Assembly: GCA_944342125.1 (NCBI GenBank)
Contig: CALVMF010000029.1
Span: 1 to 13,835, forward strand
DNA: 13,835 bases
DNA from: an uncultured Bacilli bacterium
Lineage (GTDB): Bacteria; Bacillota_I; Bacilli_A; RFN20; CAG-826
Reading direction: 5' to 3'
Under the pieces are notes generated by a model. That model did not search any database and was not told the DNA's origin. It saw only the letters and a list, made by a program, of their open reading frames with translations. Below, in pieces: positions 7,619 through 13,835 of the stretch; the stretch's first letter is position 1; each line of letters begins with the position of its first letter. The position numbers and the translations under genes were made by a program.

Positions 7619-10600
7619 ATGAAAAGAAATAAATTAGGTTTATCGATCTTAGTATTAGGCGCTGCAGGATTTTTAGCTTGCCTTCCTAGTGGAGAAGTTG
7701 GCTATGTTCCTAGTGAACTTTTACTTCAAAATACTGAATTTTTAGTCGCTCTTCCAGGCACTAAATTAAATAAAAACAATGCCGAAATTAAGCGTGTTCA
7801 AAATGATTTCTTCGCAAAACTCAACAATTTAATCGGAAAAGATAACTATACTGTTAAAGAAACATTTGACGCAATTAACGTAGTTAAAATTCGAGCTAAC
7901 GAATCTTATGAAAGCTTAATTGGTTCAATTGATATCGTTACTAGTGTTGCGAAAAACGAAACCTATCGCTTTAGCGATTTAGGAAGAGAACAAACCGAAG
8001 CTGAGAAAAAAGAAGGCTATATCCCTTTAGCCGATACAGCTGAAGATGCAACTGATTCTAAAGAAGATGATAATACAAACATTTCTGCTGAGACAATGCA
8101 TGTTCCATCTAAAGATGAAACAGGTGGTGGAGCAGGAAGTTTTATTGCAATCTTAGACTCTAGCTTCTATCTTGAGCATAATTATTTTGCTAATTATGAT
8201 TCTACAGAAGACGATCTTGCTCGACAAATGGCAAATGCTAGATTCAATTATGAAGACTTAAGAGCTTTATATGGCAACAAAGATTTAATTGCAACTCATG
8301 CAAAAGAATATGGTGAAGAAGCCGATGCTCTTAATTTCCAATCTACCGAACCAGGAGACGGCTCACTTTATTGGAACTTAAAGATTCCATTCTATTACGA
8401 TTATGGTGCAAGTAGCCAAAATAGTAATAATGACTACGATGTTTTATCTTATTGGTCAGAACATGGTAACCACGTCGCTTCGATAGCTGGAGCAAATGGA
8501 ACATATGATGGAATCGCTCCAAATGCTCAACTTGCTTTAATGAAAGTCTTCTATGAATCTATTCCAACAGATGACACAACTCCAGGTGGCGTTTACGCAA
8601 CTGATGAAGACGTCGTTGAAGCTTTAAATGATTGCGTTTTACTTGATGTTGATGCTTTAAATATGTCCCTTGGTTCAGATTTAGATGATTTTAGAACTGA
8701 ATCTGTAGCTATGGTCAAATTAAACGAACTTGAAGCAGCTGGAATTGATTGTAATATCTCAGCTGGTAATGGTGGAAAAACCATGTTCTCTTCAATGGGC
8801 GTTTATAAAAACTGGTCAACTGATTTAGTTGATACAGGTGTTTTAGGAAGCTATGCAGTAAATACAAATGCAAACATTATTGCAAGTAACACAACTCCTC
8901 AACAATATTATGAAACTGGTTTAAAGATTAAAGGCGCTGGAGAAAATGGCACTGATCTTGTCGTTGGATACGATGACCAAGTCGATTATACCGACGGAAG
9001 TGATGGTATCACAGAAGATAAAGAAGAATTGTTAGCTGGTATCTATGAAAAATTAGGTATTACATCTGATAAACTTCAACTTGTAACGGCTGGTAAGGCT
9101 GATTCTTCAGGCAACTATTATGGAACTGACGCTGATTATTCAACAGTTACTTCAGCAACAGGCGATAACAACTTCTTTAAAAATAAGGTAGTTGTTGTTG
9201 ATAGAGGTAGTAATTCCTTCGTTGAAAAAGCAAGCGCTGCGGAAGATAATGGTGCAGCTGGTTTAATTGTTATTAATAACGACCCAACAGCTTATGAATT
9301 TAACTTTGGTATGAGCTGGATGGAAGGAGAAACCGCAAGTATTCCAGAAATTCCAGTTGTCTTCGTTTTATACCAAGATAGAGACACAATTTTAAATGCT
9401 CTTTCCGAAGAAGTTAAGAATGATAAAGGCGAAGTCATTGCTCATCAATCCGCTGCTGGGAAGATCGAAATTATCAAAAATGAACTTGCAAATAACCCTA
9501 ACGAAAATCAAATTTCTGATTTCTCGAGTGAAGGTGCAACTTCTCATCTTGACATTATTCCTACAATCACCGCTCCAGGTACTTCAATTAAAGGTGCAAT
9601 TTTAGGTAAAGCTGGTGCTCAAGGTAATGTTGCAACTCTTGATCCAACTGCAGTTGGTTATATGAATGGTACTTCGATGGCTGCTCCTAACTATACTGGC
9701 GTTAGCGCTTTAATGGTTGGCAAAAAGCAAAAAGAATACTGGGAAAAACATCCAGGTGAGCTTATGCCAAAAGAAGAAAGACAAGAGTACCTTAAAACCA
9801 TTTCAATGAGAACAATGTCAACAGCTGACCAATATCAATATGGCAATGCTGAAGTTATTGATATCACTCCAGAAGATGCTGTGACTGATGATGATTACAG
9901 AACTCCAGTTACAATCTATAAACCAACTTATAAATATGGTTTAGATAAGGAAGGTAATCCAGTTGAAACAATGTCAGATTATTCACCACGTAAACAAGGT
10001 GCTGGTATTGTTAATGTTGGCGATGCAATGAAGACCGAAGTCTATTTAGAAGGTCTTGTTCCAAAAGAAAATGGTGAATATGGCGCTAGTGATAGTGAAC
10101 ATAAAGGTAATGGCTTTGCAAAAATTGAGTTAAGAAACAATGCAAAAATTGCTAAAGGTGACATTTCCTTAGGTATTAGATTACATAATGAAGGAAACGA
10201 AGCAAAAACTTATAAAGCAAAAATTACAGTTATGGCTCCTTTCTTAAATAAGTATCATAACCATGATAATGAAATGCCAAACTACGTTGCTAAAGATTCA
10301 ATTTATGAAGGCGCAACCTTACAAACTGCTTACGATACGACACTTGAAACTATCGAACTTGGTGAAGTTACAGCTAATCCTAACACAACAACTGATAAAG
10401 TATTTGATACAAAAACTGTATCTAAAGCAACAAAAGAATACTTAGATAGATTCCCTAATGGAACGTATATTGAAGGTTATCTTATTTTAGAAGAAACTTC
10501 TTCAACAAATAATGGAATTAAATTAACTGCTCCATATATGGGCTTTTATAAAGACTATGCTCAAGCTGATGCTACTGAACCATTTGAGTTTGAAAAAGAA

Positions 10601-12022
10601 GAAAGATATAACATCGAAGAAGGTAAGACCGATGGAATGTTATATGGATCTGATTTAGTTAACTATATTGGTGAAAATTCCTATTCAAGAAGCTACATCA
10701 ATACTTCATCAATGATCGTTGGTGATAGCTATGATAATTATCAAATGTTCAATAGAAGAGCTGGTATTCAAGTTAACTCAACTAACCCAGCAGCTTTCGG
10801 TAAAGAACTTACCTATAAAAAAGATGATAAAGGTGAGATTACACTTTATGTAGGTAGTGACACAACTGATGTTTTATACATTCAAGAATTCGTTTATAGA
10901 TCAATTGAAAGTGAACAAATCGAATTACTTGATGAAACTGATGAAGTCGTTTCTAGTAACTATATGAGCGATATCATCACTAACACTAGAAACCTTTATA
11001 AGTCTCATGTTGGTGCTAGCTATATCTCTGATTACTCATTAGTTCATAGAGGTTTATCTGAATTACCTTTATATAATGAAGATGGCGCTAAACTTCCAGA
11101 TGGAAATTATAAGATTAAATTTACTTATAACCTTGTCTACGGATCAACACAAGTTAAAGAATTTAACCTTGTTATCGATTCAAAAGCACCAGCTCTTGTA
11201 TCTAAATCAATTATCACTGATGCAAGTGGCAACAAGAAATTAAGACTTAAATTTAATGAACTCTATATTCCTAGCGAACAACAAGTTCACATCAACGCTG
11301 ACCTTGTTAGCTTCACATTAACTAAGGTAAGCGATGGTTACTTAGTTGATATTCCATTAAATGAAGTCACTGATGGCAAGATTTACGTTAATATTGGTGA
11401 TTCAACATTCAATACAAGTTACTATGTCATTAATGAAAGTGACTATGCAAATGGATTAATGATTGAAAGCGATGCTCTCACGCCATTTACAACCTATACC
11501 TACACCAAAACAAGCACACCTAAAGGTAATATTAATGATAAATATGTAATTAACTTTAAAGATGCAGTTGGTGAAGATACAACAATTGGTGAATATACAG
11601 TCTACTTAACATACGCTAAAAAGATTAATAGCGTTGCAAAAGTCTTCGTTTATAACGAAAACGGTGTTAAATCATCAATTAGCTACGAGCGAATCGATGA
11701 TACAACCATTAAATTCACAACAAGTGCTACTGAATTTAGCATTGAAGATAATGGTAAAGTTAATTCAAATGTAAGCTATGCTGATAATGCAACTGTAAGC
11801 TTTACTAGCGAACAAGAAGGTGGAACAGTTTACGTTGATAAAGTCAGTGGACTTGCAGGAGACGTAGCGACAATATATGCAATCGCAAAAGATGGCTACA
11901 AAGTAACTTCCGTTACAGTAAATGGTAAAGTAATTGCTCTTGATCAATATGGCAACTATCAATTTGTACTCGAAAGTGGTGTCAACCAAGTCGTAGTAAC
12001 CTTTGAAAAAGTTGCTGAATGA
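7619..12022 (+). CDS. Lactocepin/C5a-peptidase-like subtilisin (S8) cell-envelope protease
   Basis: 1467 residues; ATG 7619 follows GAAAGGAGAT (7601-7610) at good spacing. Residues 1-21 are a secretion signal ending FLAC; Cys21 could be lipidated, although Leu at -2 is unusual. Residues about 38-117 look like an I9-type propeptide. The S8 domain holds the full triad: Asp180 (FIAILDSS), His282 (EHGNHVAS), Ser686 (NGTSMAAP), with the oxyanion Asn384 (SAGNGG). A PA domain (KVVVVDRG ... NGAAGLIVIN) is inserted at about 515-600. The catalytic domain ends at DYSPRKQGAGIVNVGDAM. Residues about 830-980 match the fn3_5 domain of C5a peptidase and lactocepin (NGTYIEGYLILEE, APYMGFYKDY). Another Fn3-like domain ends at about 1190 (FNLVIDSKAPALV). 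Residues about 1390-1465 form a divergent InlB-type repeat (DGYKVTSVTVNG). There is no LPXTG or C-terminal membrane helix. It should cleave extracellular proteins. Substrate unknown. It is the last gene of the operon. Confidence 0.95.
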   Translation: MKRNKLGLSILVLGAAGFLACLPSGEVGYVPSELLLQNTEFLVALPGTKLNKNNAEIKRVQNDFFAKLNNLIGKDNYTVKETFDAINVVKIRANESYESLIGSIDIVTSVAKNETYRFSDLGREQTEAEKKEGYIPLADTAEDATDSKEDDNTNISAETMHVPSKDETGGGAGSFIAILDSSFYLEHNYFANYDSTEDDLARQMANARFNYEDLRALYGNKDLIATHAKEYGEEADALNFQSTEPGDGSLYWNLKIPFYYDYGASSQNSNNDYDVLSYWSEHGNHVASIAGANGTYDGIAPNAQLALMKVFYESIPTDDTTPGGVYATDEDVVEALNDCVLLDVDALNMSLGSDLDDFRTESVAMVKLNELEAAGIDCNISAGNGGKTMFSSMGVYKNWSTDLVDTGVLGSYAVNTNANIIASNTTPQQYYETGLKIKGAGENGTDLVVGYDDQVDYTDGSDGITEDKEELLAGIYEKLGITSDKLQLVTAGKADSSGNYYGTDADYSTVTSATGDNNFFKNKVVVVDRGSNSFVEKASAAEDNGAAGLIVINNDPTAYEFNFGMSWMEGETASIPEIPVVFVLYQDRDTILNALSEEVKNDKGEVIAHQSAAGKIEIIKNELANNPNENQISDFSSEGATSHLDIIPTITAPGTSIKGAILGKAGAQGNVATLDPTAVGYMNGTSMAAPNYTGVSALMVGKKQKEYWEKHPGELMPKEERQEYLKTISMRTMSTADQYQYGNAEVIDITPEDAVTDDDYRTPVTIYKPTYKYGLDKEGNPVETMSDYSPRKQGAGIVNVGDAMKTEVYLEGLVPKENGEYGASDSEHKGNGFAKIELRNNAKIAKGDISLGIRLHNEGNEAKTYKAKITVMAPFLNKYHNHDNEMPNYVAKDSIYEGATLQTAYDTTLETIELGEVTANPNTTTDKVFDTKTVSKATKEYLDRFPNGTYIEGYLILEETSSTNNGIKLTAPYMGFYKDYAQADATEPFEFEKEERYNIEEGKTDGMLYGSDLVNYIGENSYSRSYINTSSMIVGDSYDNYQMFNRRAGIQVNSTNPAAFGKELTYKKDDKGEITLYVGSDTTDVLYIQEFVYRSIESEQIELLDETDEVVSSNYMSDIITNTRNLYKSHVGASYISDYSLVHRGLSELPLYNEDGAKLPDGNYKIKFTYNLVYGSTQVKEFNLVIDSKAPALVSKSIITDASGNKKLRLKFNELYIPSEQQVHINADLVSFTLTKVSDGYLVDIPLNEVTDGKIYVNIGDSTFNTSYYVINESDYANGLMIESDALTPFTTYTYTKTSTPKGNINDKYVINFKDAVGEDTTIGEYTVYLTYAKKINSVAKVFVYNENGVKSSISYERIDDTTIKFTTSATEFSIEDNGKVNSNVSYADNATVSFTSEQEGGTVYVDKVSGLAGDVATIYAIAKDGYKVTSVTVNGKVIALDQYGNYQFVLESGVNQVVVTFEKVAE

Positions 12023-12044
12023 TTTTGATTAACTAACTGAATTA

Positions 12045-12080
12045 AAAAATCTGAAGGGTGATTTAGCCCTTCAGATTTTT
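12045..12080 (+). terminator. Intrinsic terminator of the lipoprotein-protease operon
   Basis: AAAAATCTGAAGGG (12045-12058) pairs perfectly with CCCTTCAGATTTTT (12067-12080) around an 8-nt loop and ends in a T-run. It sits 22 nt after the protease stop. The symmetric A and T runs would let it work in both directions. Confidence 0.95.
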
Positions 12081-12130
12081 ATTCAATAATCGAAGAAATT
12101 TTAAAAAAAGACCGCAAAAGTAAACTAAAA

Positions 12131-12559
12131 ATGGAAATTAAAAAATATAAATTTGACTTTAGAAGATTTTTCTTTCTTTACGGGATTAGATTTTTAATCG
12201 CTTTTTTTGTCGCCCTTTTAATCTTTATTTTAATCTTTGTTTTAACAGGACCTAGTTTATTAAGTGCAACAAATGGAGCGTTTTATTCTTTAGTCACCAT
12301 GTTAATAGCAGCCTTTGGCTCATATGCAACAAATGCAGGATTTTTTGATATTGTCGCTTATAGTGGCTTAAGATTTTTAAAGCGCTTTACAAAAAGCGAT
12401 AAAATCCATGCTGATTTTTATGGAACATATGACTATACAAAAAGCAAAGAAGCCGTAAGGAGAGAAAGCAAAAAAGTATTTTTAGTTTACTTAATTGTGG
12501 CTTTACTTTATTTAATTCTAACCTTAATTCTTTATTTGATTTATAAGCTTAATTATTAA
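12131..12559 (+). CDS. Small membrane protein, DUF3899-like
   Basis: 142 residues from ATG 12131, with no clear Shine-Dalgarno upstream. Three hydrophobic segments are visible: about 15-39, 45-70 (AFYSLVTMLIAAFGSYATN), and 117-139 near the C-terminus. A basic, Tyr-rich cytoplasmic stretch lies between the second and third. The second helix leads into NAGFFDIVAYSGLRFLKR followed by KSKEAVRR. That arrangement (membrane hairpin, then GFFDIxxYG, then charged YxxYxxxK) recalls DUF3899, a family of small Firmicutes membrane proteins of unknown function. The gene follows the operon terminator by 50 nt and faces the glycosidase gene, 13 nt away. I cannot place it in a pathway. Confidence 0.8.
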   Translation: MEIKKYKFDFRRFFFLYGIRFLIAFFVALLIFILIFVLTGPSLLSATNGAFYSLVTMLIAAFGSYATNAGFFDIVAYSGLRFLKRFTKSDKIHADFYGTYDYTKSKEAVRRESKKVFLVYLIVALLYLILTLILYLIYKLNY

Positions 12560-12572
12560 TATTCAAAAAGTC

Positions 12573-13835
12573 TTAATGAAACTTATCGTTTAACTTTTTA
12601 ATTTCTTTTATATCAACTTTAGGCTTTCGATTAAAATCAAATAGTCCATTAACTTCTTGCTCAACATCACTTAGTTGAGTTAAACAATATCCTCTGATTT
12701 CTTTTAAATCGTATATTGCTTCCATTAATGAAGATAGTTTTTTTAGGTACTCTTTTTCATCTTTTACGCTATCTCCATAACCCCAACCTTTGTCTTTATC
12801 TTTAGCGTAAGCAATTCCACCAAATTCAGTAAGCATAAGTGGAGCGTCTTCGTTAACTTTAAACTCTTTAGCAAACATATATTTTGTTTCGTTTGCTTTT
12901 ACATTTAAATAATCTTTTTTATTGATTAAATCGATACTTTCTTTATAGAGATTAAAGATTTTATCGTAGGTTTCTTCATAGTTATGGAAAGATAAAATGT
13001 CGCTGAGCGTATGTTCCCATCCATCATTAGAGATAACTAAGCGTGTATCTTTAATGTAAGCTTTAACTAGATGATACATTGAAGTTACTTCCCTTGATTC
13101 TTCTTTATCTTTAGCGATTTCATTAACTCCCCAAGATTCATTAAATATTACGTAAGCAACAATAGAAGGTGAGTTAAAGTGGTCATCGATTTGATTAAGT
13201 ATCTCTCTTCTTGCGTTTTTAATCATTTCAAAAGAATAGGCATGAGGCGAAGGCATCTCTTGCCAAAGGAGTAAACCTAAAGTGTCGCAATAATAATAGA
13301 AGAGCGGTGATTCGATTTTTTGATGTTTTCTTAATCCATTAAAACCACATTCTTTAATTAAAGTTAAGTCCTTTATAAACTCATCTTCACTTCCTGTGTA
13401 ATAAGTTTTAGGGAAATACCCTTGATCAAGAATCAATTTAAAATAGGTATCAACATCGTTTAAAAATACATGTCTATCTTTTATTTTGATTTCATTGAAA
13501 CCAAAATAAGTGGTTATTTCATCTATTTTTTCATCATCTACATATAAAGTTAAAATGACATCATATAAAGAAGGCGAATCAGTTGACCAAGGATGAATAT
13601 CTTCTTTATGAAGTTTTAATTTTAAAGGAGACTTTTCATTATTAATTTTAAAGCCGTTACTATATATCTCTTTTTTGTCGAACAAAATTTTAACGTTTAA
13701 TTTTATATTTTTTAACGAGGTAAAACTATTTAAAAAAAGGTCTAAATTAACAAAATTTCCCGCAAAACTTGGGTAAAATTTAAAAGTTTTGATGTAAAAT
13801 TCATTTAAATACTCTAAATAAACATCTTTCCAGAT
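12573..13835 (-). CDS. Glycoside hydrolase family 2 enzyme, 5' part beyond the window
   Basis: The minus-strand frame is open from the right edge to TAA at 12573-12575, showing 420 C-terminal residues. It begins IWKDVYLEY, the end of the GH2 sugar-binding jelly-roll domain, so the true start lies outside. A TTG at 13685 is only an internal codon. The immunoglobulin-like middle domain ends near HPWSTDSPSLYDVILTLYV and YFGFNEI. The TIM barrel starts YFKLILDQGYFP, then CGFNGLRKHQKIESPLFYYY and LGLLLWQEMPS. Its acid/base is Glu in FNESWG (codon 13137-13139). Its nucleophile is Glu in LTEFGG (codon 12825-12827). Both are present, so the enzyme looks active. GH2 includes beta-galactosidases, beta-glucuronidases and beta-mannosidases; substrate cannot be told from this part. 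It is transcribed toward the membrane-protein gene, with no clear terminator between them. Confidence 0.92.
   Translation of the reverse strand: MWKDVYLEYLNEFYIKTFKFYPSFAGNFVNLDLFLNSFTSLKNIKLNVKILFDKKEIYSNGFKINNEKSPLKLKLHKEDIHPWSTDSPSLYDVILTLYVDDEKIDEITTYFGFNEIKIKDRHVFLNDVDTYFKLILDQGYFPKTYYTGSEDEFIKDLTLIKECGFNGLRKHQKIESPLFYYYCDTLGLLLWQEMPSPHAYSFEMIKNARREILNQIDDHFNSPSIVAYVIFNESWGVNEIAKDKEESREVTSMYHLVKAYIKDTRLVISNDGWEHTLSDILSFHNYEETYDKIFNLYKESIDLINKKDYLNVKANETKYMFAKEFKVNEDAPLMLTEFGGIAYAKDKDKGWGYGDSVKDEKEYLKKLSSLMEAIYDLKEIRGYCLTQLSDVEQEVNGLFDFNRKPKVDIKEIKKLNDKFH

Noticed and set aside
12020..12060. TGA read as tryptophan (code 4)
   Set aside because: The protease has a complete domain order ending at this TGA and a perfect terminator 22 nt later; its tryptophans use TGG.
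12081..12130. Separate promoter for the small membrane-protein gene
   Set aside because: No -35/-10 pair with reasonable spacing could be found between the terminator and the start codon.

Overview
The window is AT-rich DNA with the gene density, AAAGGAG-type ribosome binding sites and Sec/lipoprotein signals of a low-GC Gram-positive (Firmicutes/Tenericutes-like) bacterium. TGA is used as a normal stop (for example at the end of the protease gene, 12020-12022) and tryptophan is written TGG, so the Mycoplasma/Spiroplasma code is unlikely. An uncultured Bacilli or Acholeplasma/RF39-like gut lineage is my best guess, by inference only.

Layout. (1) 3-101: last 32 codons of an unrecognised gene. 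(2) 211-2087: a large lipoprotein gene broken by one frameshift exactly at a run of eight G (300-307), just after the lipobox cysteine. Restoring one G (or removing two) gives a 625-residue lipoprotein. (3) 2088-2879: a gene-poor gap. It holds a strong inverted repeat, an array of ten TTCACA motifs mostly 11 bp apart, a decayed winged-helix coding remnant broken by stops and a 4-bp duplication, and a good promoter (TTAACA-17-TATAAA) for the next operon. (4) 2880-12022: an apparent three-gene operon: two lipoproteins with N-terminal bacterial Ig-like domains, then a 1467-residue subtilisin of the lactocepin/C5a-peptidase type with an intact triad, a PA insertion and Fn3-like and InlB-type C-terminal domains. 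It ends at a textbook terminator (12045-12080). (5) 12131-12559: a small three-helix membrane protein resembling DUF3899. (6) 12573 to the right edge, minus strand: a glycoside hydrolase family 2 enzyme, cut off at its N-terminus by the window edge.

How it fits together. The three lipoproteins and the protease would all sit on the outer face of the membrane or be secreted. I infer a surface protein-processing or nutrient-capture locus: a large extracellular protease co-transcribed with two Ig-domain lipoproteins of unknown ligand, next to a related lipoprotein that may be switched on and off by poly-G slippage. The lipoproteins share a two-module C-terminal architecture that I cannot assign to a named family with confidence.
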